Below are positions 35,673 through 43,647 of a DNA stretch of 51,475 nt, in pieces. Made by a program: the position numbers and the translations under genes. The stretch lies in the NCBI GenBank assembly GCA_024680595.1, contig JAILCB010000155.1, positions 1 to 51,475 on the forward strand. Direction: 5' to 3'. The notes under the pieces were generated by a model. It did no database searches, was not told the origin of the DNA, and saw nothing but the letters and a program-made list of their open reading frames with translations. This stretch comes from Lachnospiraceae bacterium. Lineage in GTDB: Bacteria > Bacillota > Clostridia > Lachnospirales > Lachnospiraceae. How positions within the stretch are numbered: the stretch's first letter is position 1; every line of letters starts with the position of its first letter.

Positions 35673-36563
35673 ATGAAGGTGAGAAAAGCGGTTATTCCGG
35701 CAGCGGGGCTGGGGACAAGGTTCCTCCCTGTCACAAAGGCGCAGGCAAAGGAAATGCTGCCTATTGTGGACAAGCCTACAATCCAGTATATCATTGAAGA
35801 GGCTGCCGCCGCAGGTGTAGAGGATATTATTGTCGTAACCGGCCGTAATAAGCGTTCCATTGAGGATCATTTTGATCGCTCCATAGAGCTGGAAATGGAG
35901 TTGGAGAAAGGCGGTAAGGAAGAGCTTTTGAAGATTGCCCGGGCCATTCCGGAAATCGCCAATATTCATTTCATCCGTCAGAAACAGCCCTTGGGCCTTG
36001 GACACGCAGTGCTGACCGCCAGCCATTTCATTGGGGATGAGCCCTTTGCCGTGCTCTTAGGCGATGACGTGGTTATTTCCAAGAAGCCCTGCCTGCAGCA
36101 GATGGTGGAGGTTTTTAGCGAATATAAGACCTCGATTCTGGGTGTGCAAAAGGTTTCAGAGGATGTGGTACATAAGTATGGTATAGTGGACTGCAAGCCT
36201 GTGGATGACAGGGTCTTCAAGGTAAAAGACCTGGTGGAGAAGCCGCCCCGGGAGGAGGCTCCCAGTAATGTGGCCATCCTGGGCCGTTATATTCTGACCC
36301 CTGCCGTATTTAGCTATCTGGAAACTCAGGAGAAGGGGGCCGGGGGCGAAATTCAGCTGACGGATGCCCTTCGCCGCCTGGCCCATGACGAGGCCATGTA
36401 TGCCTATGTTTTCAAGGGTCACCGCTATGATGTGGGTTCCAAGATAGGCTTTTTGCAGGCTAATATTGAGTTTGGCCTCCGGAATCCGGAAATCAGTGAG
36501 GAGTTCAAGGATTATCTGGATGCCCTTCACGAAAATATGGACCAAATGCTGGACTATGATTGA
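35673..36563 (+). CDS. galU: UTP-glucose-1-phosphate uridylyltransferase
   Basis: Makes UDP-glucose from UTP and glucose 1-phosphate, the donor for cell-surface glycans; it also links glycogen breakdown by GlgP to envelope synthesis. Family marks are the nucleotide-binding AGLGTRFLPVTKAQAKEMLP (residues 11-30), IVDKPTIQYIIEEA, RQKQPLGLGHAV, LLGDDVV, and GGEIQLTDAL. About 296 residues, normal. ATG 35673 lies seven bases after GGAGG; starts further upstream lack a site. It precedes a TagA/WecG glycosyltransferase. Confidence 0.96.
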   Translation: MKVRKAVIPAAGLGTRFLPVTKAQAKEMLPIVDKPTIQYIIEEAAAAGVEDIIVVTGRNKRSIEDHFDRSIELEMELEKGGKEELLKIARAIPEIANIHFIRQKQPLGLGHAVLTASHFIGDEPFAVLLGDDVVISKKPCLQQMVEVFSEYKTSILGVQKVSEDVVHKYGIVDCKPVDDRVFKVKDLVEKPPREEAPSNVAILGRYILTPAVFSYLETQEKGAGGEIQLTDALRRLAHDEAMYAYVFKGHRYDVGSKIGFLQANIEFGLRNPEISEEFKDYLDALHENMDQMLDYD

Positions 36564-36636
36564 GAAATTTGCGGGATGACAGTAGCATCTCATGGGTCCG
36601 GAGGACTTGAGATGTTTTCTTTGAGTCAAAGTCGGG

Positions 36637-36657
36637 TAGGGGGATTGTATCCCCCTA
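36637..36657 (+). terminator. Hairpin between galU and tagA
   Basis: Perfect 9-bp stem TAGGGGGAT / ATCCCCCTA with a 3-nt loop, followed by TTCCTATG. The T content after the stem is low, so it is either a weak terminator or a leader hairpin of the next gene, whose ATG is 18 nt downstream. Confidence 0.45.
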
Positions 36658-36675
36658 TTCCTATGTAAGGGAATA

Positions 36676-37446
36676 ATGGATTTGAAAAAGGCAGCAGTGA
36701 GAGAAAAAGAGAGAAAAAGGGCATATATCCTTGGAATACCCTACGTGGTTTCGGATATTTCAAAGGCTGCGCGTTATCTGCTTCGTCATAGGAAAGACCT
36801 GTCGGGACAGTATGTCTGTTTTTCCAATGCCCATACTGCCGTGACAGGCTGGGAGGATCCTGCCTATAGGACAGTGCAAAAGGAGGCCGCCCTTGTTTTT
36901 CCGGACGGAAATTCTATTGCGGTGGAAATGAGGGCAAGAGGATATAGAAGGGCTGAGCGTATAGCCGGGCCTGATTTCATGACCATGCTCTTTTCTCTGG
37001 GATTGAAGGAAAGGGTTTCCCATTACTTCTATGGATCCTCGGAGGAAACCCTTGAGGCGCTGAGGAAATCGCTTTCCAGGACCTATCCCGGTATCCGTAT
37101 TGCCGGGACCTATTCCCCTCCCTTCCGGGAGATTTCGGAAGAGGAGGACAGGGAGCATGTGGAGAGAATAAATAAAGCCCGGCCGGACTTCGTGTGGATT
37201 GGTCTGGGTGCCCCAAAGCAGGAGAAATGGATGGCGGCCCATAAGGATCGGATAAAGGGGGTCATGCTGGGCGTGGGTGCAGGATTTGATTTCCATTCGG
37301 GCAAGGTCAAGAGGGCGGCACCCTGGATCCAAAAGCTGGGACTGGAGTGGCTGCAGCGATTGATGCTGGATCCCAAACGGCTTTTGAAGAGGTATTTGGT
37401 GACCAATACGAAATTCATCTGGTATGCCAAGATAAAGAAGAGATAA
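36676..37446 (+). CDS. WecG/TagA/CpsF family glycosyltransferase
   Basis: A 256-residue GT26 enzyme that transfers a sugar such as N-acetylmannosamine to a polyprenyl-linked precursor, as TagA does in wall teichoic acid synthesis. Family marks are YVCFSNAHTAVTGW, VFPDGNSIAVEMRARGY, ERIAGPDFM, HYFYGSSEETLEALRKSL, and FVWIGLGAPKQEKWM followed by GVGAGFDFHSG. The C-terminal basic region (LDPKRLLKRYLVTN) likely docks at the membrane. AAGGGA precedes ATG 36676. The actual donor cannot be told from sequence. Confidence 0.92.
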   Translation: MDLKKAAVREKERKRAYILGIPYVVSDISKAARYLLRHRKDLSGQYVCFSNAHTAVTGWEDPAYRTVQKEAALVFPDGNSIAVEMRARGYRRAERIAGPDFMTMLFSLGLKERVSHYFYGSSEETLEALRKSLSRTYPGIRIAGTYSPPFREISEEEDREHVERINKARPDFVWIGLGAPKQEKWMAAHKDRIKGVMLGVGAGFDFHSGKVKRAAPWIQKLGLEWLQRLMLDPKRLLKRYLVTNTKFIWYAKIKKR

Positions 37447-37447
37447 G

Positions 37448-37625
37448 AAAAGCATCGAAAAACCGGGTTTAATTGTAGGCTACGAGCCAAAGCCTCATGG
37501 GACGCCTGCGTCCCGATGAGGCCTTGGCGACAGCCCATCATCGAAGGCCCGAAGGGCCTGAGATGTGGGCGAGGCCGGAATCGAGAGGGGGTTCCCTCCC
37601 CTCTCGATGGTTTTTCAATGCTTTT
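37448..37625. ncRNA. Candidate structured RNA element E1 (three helices, 178 nt)
   Basis: A 17-bp terminal stem AAAAGCATCGAAAAACC (37448-37464) / GGTTTTTCAATGCTTTT (37609-37625), with one mismatch, encloses three helices. H1 (37486-37528) is a long hairpin with GCCAA/TTGGC, GCCTCAT/ATGAGGC and GGGACGC/GCGTCCC. H2 (37533-37570) has GCCCA-CATC / GATG-TGGGC, tandem G-A mismatches and an AGGCCC/GGGCCT tip. H3 (37580-37608) is an 11-bp stem. It starts two bases after the tagA stop. H2 and part of H3 recur at 46716. Strand is undecided; on the minus strand H2 has a C(TTCG)G loop. Confidence 0.55.
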
Positions 37626-37626
37626 C

Positions 37627-37678
37627 TTTATCGCAGAGCCGCCGGGATGAATTTGTCGGCTAAAACCGGCCGGCGGCT
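37627..37678 (+). repeat. Cruciform element F1, inverted partner of F2
   Basis: Outer stem AGCCGCCG / CGGCGGCT and inner stem around GTCGGCT-AA, lying 14 bp beyond the malQ stop. The opposite strand of 39732-39786 is nearly identical (about 49 of 53 positions). No T-run follows, so it is not a normal terminator. Confidence 0.8.
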
Positions 37679-37691
37679 TTAATGACCCCTG

Positions 37692-39494
37692 TCAGCGGGG
37701 CATTCTGCCGTATAGCTCGGACAGATCCCTAATACTGCGGGAAAGATCTTCGGACAGATAATTGGGAGCAAGCCTCCACTGCCAGTTATTGTCCTGGGTA
37801 CCCGGGAAATTGATGCGGGCCTCCTTTCCCTTGCAAAGATAGTCCTGCAGGGGAATAATACAGAGATTGGCTACAGACCGGTAAGCCTCCCGAATCATAT
37901 CCCATACAAAGCCGTTGTAGTCCGTATTCATGGAATTAATATAGCGACGGGCAAAGTAGCGCTCACCGTCATTAATTTCCTCTATCCAGGCCCTGGTGGG
38001 GGTGTTGTCATGGGTTCCCGTATAAACCACGCAGTTTTGAATATGCTTGTGATTCATGTAATAGCTGTCCCAGCTGGTAAAGGCATATTGGAGCACCTTC
38101 ATGCCGGGGAAGCCGGAATCGGCTAAAAGCTTCTCGTTCTCGGGGGTATTGGTGCCCAAATCCTCCGCAATTACATTTAGGTGGCCGATTTTCTCTTCCA
38201 TGGCGCGGAACAGATCCATTCCGGGACCCGCTTTCTGCTCTCCGTTTCTGGCGTTGCTGTCCCCGTAGGGAATGGCGTAATATTCAGCAAAACCATGGAA
38301 GTGGTCAAAGCGGATCACATCATAGAATTGGTAATTTCGCTGCATACGGCGGATCCACCAGGAGTAGCCGTCCTTTTTTAACCCCTCCCAATCGTATACC
38401 GGATTCCCCCAGAGCTGGCCGTCGCAGGAGAAGGCGTCGGGAGGGCAGCCCGCTACAGCCTTGGGACGGAGATTCTCGTCCATCTGAAACACCTCGGGAT
38501 GGGCCCAGGCGTCAGCACTGTCTGCAGAGGCGTAGAAGGGCAAATCGCCGATAATCTTCACCTTCTTCCCGTTGGCATAGTCCCGGAGCTTTTTCCATTG
38601 GCGCTGGAACTCATATTGGATGAAGCGGTAGAAATCAATGCTATCCGCAAACTCCTTCTTTGCCAGGGACATGGCCTTTTCTTCCCGCCTTCTATAGTCC
38701 TCGTCCCAGTCCTGCCAGGGCTTGCCGCCCTGATCCTCCTTTAGGGCCATGAAAAGGGCATAGTCCGTCAGCCAATAATCCTGCTCCTTTAGGAAATTCA
38801 GGTAGTCCGCCTTCATTTCCCTGGTGAATTCCGTCTCGGGGGCGGCTTCTTCCATAATTATATCCTCGAAAGAGCTGGAATTCTTTGAAGGAGAAGTCTC
38901 TTCATCGGTGGCTTTATTCTGAGTCTGTCCGGTCTTTCCTGCCATATTATTCTCTAGAGGAGCCCCGTCCTGAAGGGGGGACTCGTCTTTGAGAGAATTG
39001 CTATCTCCAAAGGCCTCATTTCGCGTTTGGACTAAAGCACCATCCACAAGGGTGACCTTATACTCAGACTCTCTTTCCGTTAATATGGGCGTTTTCTGCT
39101 TTTTCTCGCTGACCACAGGCTTCTCCCTAAGTATGTCTCTGCGGAAACGCCTATAGGCCGCCTTTAGAATGAAAAAACGGCTGTTATAAATAGCGCCGTA
39201 GTCTACTCTCTCCGGATTGGAGCCGAAATCATAGCCCTCCAGATCCTCAGGCTTTAAAAGACCTTCCTCCAATAGGATTTCAGGTGAAATGAAGTAGGGA
39301 TTTCCGGCAAAGGCGGAAAAGGGCTGGTAGGGGGAGTCCCCAAAGCCTGTGGGTCCCACGGGCAGAATCTGCCAATAGCCCTGTCCGGATCTTTCGAGAA
39401 AGTCTACAAATTCATATGCTTCCCTGGAGAAGCAGCCAATGCCATATTTTGAAGAAAGTGAAAAAATTGGAAATAGAATGCCACAGCCTCTCAT
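37692..39494 (-). CDS. malQ: 4-alpha-glucanotransferase (amylomaltase) with a ~100-residue insert
   Basis: GH77 enzyme that rearranges maltodextrins, acting with glycogen phosphorylase. Family marks are GILFPIFSLSSKYGIG at the start, YWQILPVGPTGFGDSPYQ, IIGDLPFYASADSADAW, GCPPDAFSCDGQLWGNPVYDW, VIRFDHFHGFAEYYAIP (catalytic Asp near residue 395), and VYTGTHDNTPTRAW. It has 600 residues against the usual ~500, because residues ~122-225 hold a Glu/Ser/Thr/Asn-rich low-complexity insert. AGAAAGGC precedes ATG 39494. The gene is bounded by inverted copies of element F. Confidence 0.95.
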   Translation of the reverse strand: MRGCGILFPIFSLSSKYGIGCFSREAYEFVDFLERSGQGYWQILPVGPTGFGDSPYQPFSAFAGNPYFISPEILLEEGLLKPEDLEGYDFGSNPERVDYGAIYNSRFFILKAAYRRFRRDILREKPVVSEKKQKTPILTERESEYKVTLVDGALVQTRNEAFGDSNSLKDESPLQDGAPLENNMAGKTGQTQNKATDEETSPSKNSSSFEDIIMEEAAPETEFTREMKADYLNFLKEQDYWLTDYALFMALKEDQGGKPWQDWDEDYRRREEKAMSLAKKEFADSIDFYRFIQYEFQRQWKKLRDYANGKKVKIIGDLPFYASADSADAWAHPEVFQMDENLRPKAVAGCPPDAFSCDGQLWGNPVYDWEGLKKDGYSWWIRRMQRNYQFYDVIRFDHFHGFAEYYAIPYGDSNARNGEQKAGPGMDLFRAMEEKIGHLNVIAEDLGTNTPENEKLLADSGFPGMKVLQYAFTSWDSYYMNHKHIQNCVVYTGTHDNTPTRAWIEEINDGERYFARRYINSMNTDYNGFVWDMIREAYRSVANLCIIPLQDYLCKGKEARINFPGTQDNNWQWRLAPNYLSEDLSRSIRDLSELYGRMPR

Positions 39495-39731
39495 AATATT
39501 GCCTTTCTTGATTAAAGCTCCGACCGCGAGACTCGGCGCAGGATACGGGTCAGCGTCGGCTGACAGCCTCCAAATCGAATCCCGGCGGGTTTCGCGAAGT
39601 GTTTATTTCGATGGGAGATTGGACCCCCATTGAGACGAAATTGTTATAACCTGCCCCTTAAGAAAGGGTCTTCTCTCGTTGAATAATTTTCAATTGAGTA
39701 GGGAAGATGCAAATCGCACCCTCTCGCCCAT

Positions 39732-39786
39732 GAGCCGCCGGTCGGCTTTAGCCGACAAATTTCATCTCGGCGGCTCTGCGATAAAA
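39732..39786 (-). repeat. Cruciform element F2
   Basis: Outer stem GAGCCGCCG / CGGCGGCTC (9 bp) and inner perfect stem GTCGGCT / AGCCGAC (7 bp, two-base loop), joined by AAATTTCATCT. Inverted relative to F1, 2.1 kb away. The changes in F1 largely keep the outer stem; one inner pair becomes a T-G wobble. Confidence 0.8.
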
Positions 39787-39815
39787 AATGAGTTCCACCG
39801 GGGAAGGCGGAACTC
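39783..39815 (-). terminator. Terminator after the one-helix membrane protein gene
   Basis: GAGTTCC / GGAACTC stem (39790-39815), extended by two inner C-G pairs; on the minus strand six T residues follow. It lies 33 nt past the stop at 39849 and adjoins element F2. Confidence 0.8.
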
Positions 39816-39848
39816 AAGATGTTTATATCATAAACAGTTTGGTGGACC

Positions 39849-40325
39849 TTACAGCGGCTTTGCACCGGCTTTCTTTTGAATGTCTTCCTTAAACTTGGAG
39901 AACTTGGACTGTTTTTTCTTGTCCTTAGGCTGGTCCAGACTGCCCCGGATGCCCTTTACACCTACGATGTAGAGACCGCTGACGGTGGCCTTTACTTCTT
40001 TTTTCACAGGAATAATGTCGAAAACCTTGGCATCACAGAGGAAGGTCATAATCTGGGGTCCCACCTTGCCCTTGACCACAGGCATTTTTGTCCTTCTCAA
40101 TAGCTTTGGCGTATTCTCTATCACCATAGCGGGAAGCCCGGCATCCTTGAGCCGCATTTTCTTTTTGTCAATGATCAGCATGGATACGGTCTGCTTGGTA
40201 GCCGCAATCTGTTCCTCCTGCTCCGATTGCCGCTTTTGCACCTTGCGGCCCAGGAAATAGAGCACAATCACGACAATTAAGAGTATAGCCAGTACGATTA
40301 AAAAAATTGTCCAGAACGTAGACAT
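39849..40325 (-). CDS. Hypothetical single-pass membrane protein
   Basis: About 158 residues. An N-terminal transmembrane helix (WTIFLIVLAILLIVVIVLYFLG) is followed by a charged coiled-coil-like segment (RKVQKRQSEQEEQIAATKQ), then a probable beta-rich cytoplasmic domain (VSMLIIDKKKMRLKDAGLP, KVFDIIPVKKEVKATVSG) and a very basic C-terminal tail rich in Lys. ATG 40325 lies about ten bases after AAGGAGG; a longer start at 40388 has none. I do not recognise a named family. It has its own terminator. Confidence 0.75.
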   Translation of the reverse strand: MSTFWTIFLIVLAILLIVVIVLYFLGRKVQKRQSEQEEQIAATKQTVSMLIIDKKKMRLKDAGLPAMVIENTPKLLRRTKMPVVKGKVGPQIMTFLCDAKVFDIIPVKKEVKATVSGLYIVGVKGIRGSLDQPKDKKKQSKFSKFKEDIQKKAGAKPL

Positions 40326-40469
40326 GAAATGGAACCTCCTTAAGCTGCCCTTTAGTGTTTTTTCATGGCAGCAGAAATGCTTTGTCAATAAAAAGTGAGA
40401 ACTATTTTAGCATTTTTTTAGAAATGAATCAATGCTTATTGATTTCTACTTTATGTTTACCTCAAAATG

Positions 40470-40478
40470 TGGTATAAA
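40470..40478 (+). promoter_or_regulatory. Extended -10 promoter of the trigger-factor-like lipoprotein gene
   Basis: TGG-TATAAA at 40470-40478 makes an extended -10 without a clear -35. The start codon with GAGGAGG follows 35 nt downstream. Confidence 0.45.
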
Positions 40479-40513
40479 TAGATTTACGCGCTACAAGAGG
40501 AGGATTTATTATT

Positions 40514-41770
40514 ATGGAAATATTAGAAAATGATGTAGCTTGGGACAAAGAAGAGGCAGAGATTTCTGAAGAGGAAAAAGAAATGATGAATAGCTTAGGA
40601 AGGAAGGCCCGGGGCCGCAGGATGAAAACTATCTTTGGAGCATTGGTTCTTTCGGCAGCTCTTATGACAGGCTGTGGCGGAGCAGGACAGGCAGGAAGTG
40701 GTGAAAGCGCAGGAGGGACTGTCAGCGATTCTGATTCCTCCGGTTCGCAGATTACCAGGGAAAACCTGGATCTTTCAAGCCTTGTGACACTGGGGGATTA
40801 TAAGGGACTCAAGGTGACCATTGGAAACACGGAGATTTCCGAAGAGGATTTGCAGAGCTTTATCGATAGCATGCTGGAGAGCCACAAAGTATCGAAGCCT
40901 GTCACCGATCGGGCCGTGAAGGAAGGGGATACGGTCAATATTGACTATGAAGGAAAGAAGGATGGAGAGCCCTTCCAGGGAGGTAGTGCCAAGGGCTACA
41001 ATCTGGAGATTGGCAGCGGCTCCTTTATCGATGGCTTCGAGGATGGCCTTGTGGGGGCGGAAATCGGAGAGGAGAGGTCTCTGAACCTGCGCTTCCCGGA
41101 TAATTATCACGCGGAGGACCTGGCAGGGCAGGATGTGGTCTTTGATGTGAAGGTGAATTCAATTTCCGAGAACGAGCTGCCTGAGCTTACAGACGAGCTG
41201 GTTAAGGAAATCAATTCTGAGGCCTCTACGGTGGAGGAGTTCCGGGAGCAGGCCAAGGAGGATCTGAGGGAGACCAGGACGGAATCCGTGAAGCAGTTAG
41301 CCTATACCGATCTGCTGAACCAGGTCAAGGCCAGTTCAAAGGTGGTAAGCGGGGATCAGCTTCCCGCAGATCTGGTGAAGCAGGAGACGGATAAGTATAT
41401 GGCCCAGTTCTCACAGATGCTGACGGGTTACGGTATGAATATGGAGGACTTCCTGGATGATCAGAATATGAATGAAGAGGATCTCAGGAAGGATATTGAA
41501 CAGCAGACACGGGGAACCCTGTCCCAGACCCTTGTCATATGGGCGCTTGCCAATGCGGAGAATATTGAGGTGACAGACGCCGATATGGATGCTTTCTATG
41601 AGAAAATGGCTAAGCAGTACGGGCTTCCTGACGGGAAGAGCTTCAAGGATTATGTGGCCAATTACGGGTCTCAGGATGACTATGTGGAGATGGTTCTGGA
41701 GAATAAGGTGGGAGAGATGCTTCTGAAGAATGCGGATGTAACCAATCCCGAAATGATTAGCTGGAAATAG
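40514..41770 (+). CDS. Trigger-factor-like lipoprotein, FKBP-type peptidyl-prolyl isomerase
   Basis: A 418-residue protein with a lipobox LMTGC (Cys ~54), so it is probably anchored outside the membrane. The FKBP/trigger factor PPIase domain (VNIDYEGKKDGEPFQGGSAKG, SFIDGFEDGLVGAEIGEE, FPDNYHAEDL) closely parallels residues ~160-230 of the trigger factor at 20770. A helical trigger-factor-like C-terminus follows. The ribosome-binding GFRKGKVPR segment is absent, as expected for an exported form. It probably assists folding of secreted proteins. ATG 40514 has GAGGAGG; ATG 40583 with AGAGG would give a more normal signal peptide. Confidence 0.9.
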   Translation: MEILENDVAWDKEEAEISEEEKEMMNSLGRKARGRRMKTIFGALVLSAALMTGCGGAGQAGSGESAGGTVSDSDSSGSQITRENLDLSSLVTLGDYKGLKVTIGNTEISEEDLQSFIDSMLESHKVSKPVTDRAVKEGDTVNIDYEGKKDGEPFQGGSAKGYNLEIGSGSFIDGFEDGLVGAEIGEERSLNLRFPDNYHAEDLAGQDVVFDVKVNSISENELPELTDELVKEINSEASTVEEFREQAKEDLRETRTESVKQLAYTDLLNQVKASSKVVSGDQLPADLVKQETDKYMAQFSQMLTGYGMNMEDFLDDQNMNEEDLRKDIEQQTRGTLSQTLVIWALANAENIEVTDADMDAFYEKMAKQYGLPDGKSFKDYVANYGSQDDYVEMVLENKVGEMLLKNADVTNPEMISWK

Positions 41771-41836
41771 AAGAGACAGGGACTTAGAGGACTCTCTGGA
41801 GTATAGGACCGCCATTGATGCGGCATAGGAGGAAAG

Positions 41837-43231
41837 ATGGAGAATATAATTGAAATTAGGGAGATTTTTCGCAATAAGGAAAAATATGCTGACGGGGAGA
41901 TTGTGGTAGGCGGCTGGGTCCGTTCCAACCGGGATTCCAAGGCTTTTGGCTTCCTGGTCCTGAGTGACGGCACCTTCTTTGAGCCGCTGCAGGTGGTCTA
42001 TCATGACACCATGGCTAATTTCGCGGATATTAGCAAGCTCAATGTGGGAACAGCTGTTATCGTAAAGGGAAAGCTGGTCCTGACCCCGGAAGCTAAGCAG
42101 CCCTTTGAAATCCAGGCGGAGGAGGTAAAGGTGGAGGGTCCCTCCACACCGGATTATCCTCTTCAGAAGAAGAGACATACCCTGGAATACCTGCGGACCA
42201 TGACTCATTTAAGGCCCCGTACCAATACCTTCCAGGCGGTATACCGGGTCCGTTCCGTCCTGGCCTATGCCATTCATAGGTTCTTCCAGGAGAGACACTT
42301 TATTTACGTCCATACACCCATTATCACGGGGTCTGATGCGGAGGGCGCCGGTGAAATGTTCCAGGTGACCACCCTGCCTCTGGGAGATATACCCAAGAAT
42401 GAGGACGGAAGTCCGGATTTCAGTGCGGATTTCTTTGGAAAGGCCACAAACCTCACGGTTTCCGGTCAGTTAAATGGTGAGACTTTTGCCCAGGCCTTCA
42501 AGAATATCTACACCTTTGGACCTACCTTCCGGGCGGAAAACTCCAATACTACCCGCCACGCCGCCGAATTCTGGATGATTGAGCCGGAAATCGCTTTCGC
42601 GGATTTGGAAGACAATATGAAACTAGCCGAGGATATGCTGAAGTATATTATTCAATATGTCCTGGATAATGCCCCTGAGGAAATGGAATTCCTCAATAAG
42701 TTCATTGACAAGGGCTTAATTGAGCGTCTGCAGCATGTGGTGAGTTCCGATTTCGGACGGGTCACCTATACGGATGCCATCGCCCTTTTGGAAAAGGAAA
42801 ATGATAAGTTCGAATACAAGGTTTCCTGGGGCTGCGATTTGCAGACCGAGCACGAGCGCTATCTGACGGAGAAGGTATTTAAGCGGCCCGTCTTTGTGAC
42901 AGATTATCCCAAGGAAATCAAGGCTTTCTATATGAAGCTGAATCCGGATGGAAAGACGGTGGCGGCCATGGACTGCCTGGTACCCGGAATCGGTGAGATC
43001 ATTGGCGGCTCTCAGAGGGAGGATGATTTTGATCTCCTGAAAAAGCGTATTGAGGAGCTGGGAATGACGGCAGAGCAGTACGGCTTCTATCTGGATTTGA
43101 GGAAATATGGTTCCACCCGGCATGCAGGCTATGGCCTGGGCTTTGAAAGGGCTGTCATGTATATAACCGGCATGGAGAATATCCGTGACGTATTGCCCTT
43201 CCCCCGTACAGTGGGAACCTGTGAATTATAA
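41837..43231 (+). CDS. asnS: Asparaginyl-tRNA synthetase
   Basis: Class IIb synthetase of 464 residues. The N-terminal OB-fold anticodon domain ([23 protein letters not shown]) precedes the catalytic core with [21 protein letters not shown], motif 2 in [35 protein letters not shown], and motif 3 [15 protein letters not shown] with [11 protein letters not shown]. The [11 protein letters not shown] pattern and N-type insert favour Asn over Asp. AGGA precedes ATG 41837. No T-box leader is seen in the 66-bp upstream spacer. Confidence 0.96.
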   Translation: MENIIEIREIFRNKEKYADGEIVVGGWVRSNRDSKAFGFLVLSDGTFFEPLQVVYHDTMANFADISKLNVGTAVIVKGKLVLTPEAKQPFEIQAEEVKVEGPSTPDYPLQKKRHTLEYLRTMTHLRPRTNTFQAVYRVRSVLAYAIHRFFQERHFIYVHTPIITGSDAEGAGEMFQVTTLPLGDIPKNEDGSPDFSADFFGKATNLTVSGQLNGETFAQAFKNIYTFGPTFRAENSNTTRHAAEFWMIEPEIAFADLEDNMKLAEDMLKYIIQYVLDNAPEEMEFLNKFIDKGLIERLQHVVSSDFGRVTYTDAIALLEKENDKFEYKVSWGCDLQTEHERYLTEKVFKRPVFVTDYPKEIKAFYMKLNPDGKTVAAMDCLVPGIGEIIGGSQREDDFDLLKKRIEELGMTAEQYGFYLDLRKYGSTRHAGYGLGFERAVMYITGMENIRDVLPFPRTVGTCEL

Positions 43232-43250
43232 TTTAGAATACAGAACTTTG

Positions 43251-43321
43251 GCTATAGCAGGCAGATAAGGTATTTATCATTAATTCCATAATTAATCAGA
43301 GTAATGGGTGCCTGCTATAGC
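43251..43321. repeat. 71-bp element with 13-bp terminal inverted repeats and two inner hairpins
   Basis: Perfect inverted repeats GCTATAGCAGGCA (43251-43263) and TGCCTGCTATAGC (43309-43321). Between them are GATAA-GGTAT-TTATC (43264-43278) and ATTAATT-CCAT-AATTAAT (43279-43296), then 12 unpaired bases. Together this is a three-way junction. No T-run follows on either side. It may be a structured RNA or a small inverted-repeat transposon relic. Confidence 0.75.
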
Positions 43322-43363
43322 GGTCAAAACACCATATTTGCAGACAGTTTGAAATATTAGGGG

Positions 43364-43484
43364 ATTCCGCATTTCATCGGTAATTCGCAATACGAACCTG
43401 ACCGGGCGCTTGCGAAGCAAGAGGAGTGACCAGCAAAAGGGCGGGGGATTTCCGGATGCGCCTCCTTGCTTTTGGAAAGTCATG
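43364..43484 (+). repeat. Dispersed structured element, copy B
   Basis: The left block at 43368-43394 matches the minus strand of 48639-48665 in 24 of 27 bases. It is followed by a hairpin CTTGC-GAA-GCAAG, which corresponds to CCTGC-GGA-GCAGG in copy A: one pair changed on both sides. The right block (43444-43483, minus strand) matches the clpP-upstream element. Confidence 0.7.
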
Positions 43485-43553
43485 AGTGGCTGTCACCATC
43501 AATAGATCGGCATGTCTGCGAATAAGGATATGAGCAGCATGAGATTTTTATTG

Positions 43554-43597
43554 TGGCTGAATTAATATTTTCATATTTCGTTTTTCAGCCATATAAT
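43554..43597 (+). promoter_or_regulatory. nlpC promoter with 8-bp inverted repeat
   Basis: TATAAT at 43592-43597 with TTTTCA 18 nt upstream (43568-43573). Perfect inverted repeat TGGCTGAA (43554-43561) / TTCAGCCA (43584-43591) brackets the -35 and ends directly at the -10, an operator-like arrangement. Confidence 0.5.
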
Positions 43598-43647
43598 ATG
43601 CTTGAACCGCGCATTCCGCCCTGGTTCCGAAAGGAAAGACAGATATC

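Larger units (their letters stand above)
39495..39848. other. malQ leader region
   Basis: 354 bp between malQ and the membrane protein gene, with no plausible protein. In malQ orientation it holds a terminator, element F2 (39732-39786), a TTGAAAATTATTCAA inverted repeat (39679-39693), a TATAAC -10-like hexamer, and a CCAA-ATCGAA ... TTCGAT-TTGG stem-loop (39571-39622). It is rich in stems but matches no riboswitch I recognise. Confidence 0.5.
43232..43647. other. asnS-nlpC spacer with two repeat elements
   Basis: 416 bp without a plausible gene. From left to right: the 71-bp three-way-junction element (43251-43321), dispersed element copy B (43364-43484), and the nlpC promoter with inverted repeat (43554-43597). 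A 63-residue minus-strand frame here is likely a by-product of element B. Confidence 0.65.

Noticed and set aside
37473-37570. c-di-GMP-I or TPP riboswitch in element E1
   Set aside because: CTGAGA and AAAGCCT occur but the remaining conserved cores of those riboswitches are absent, and the element follows rather than precedes tagA.
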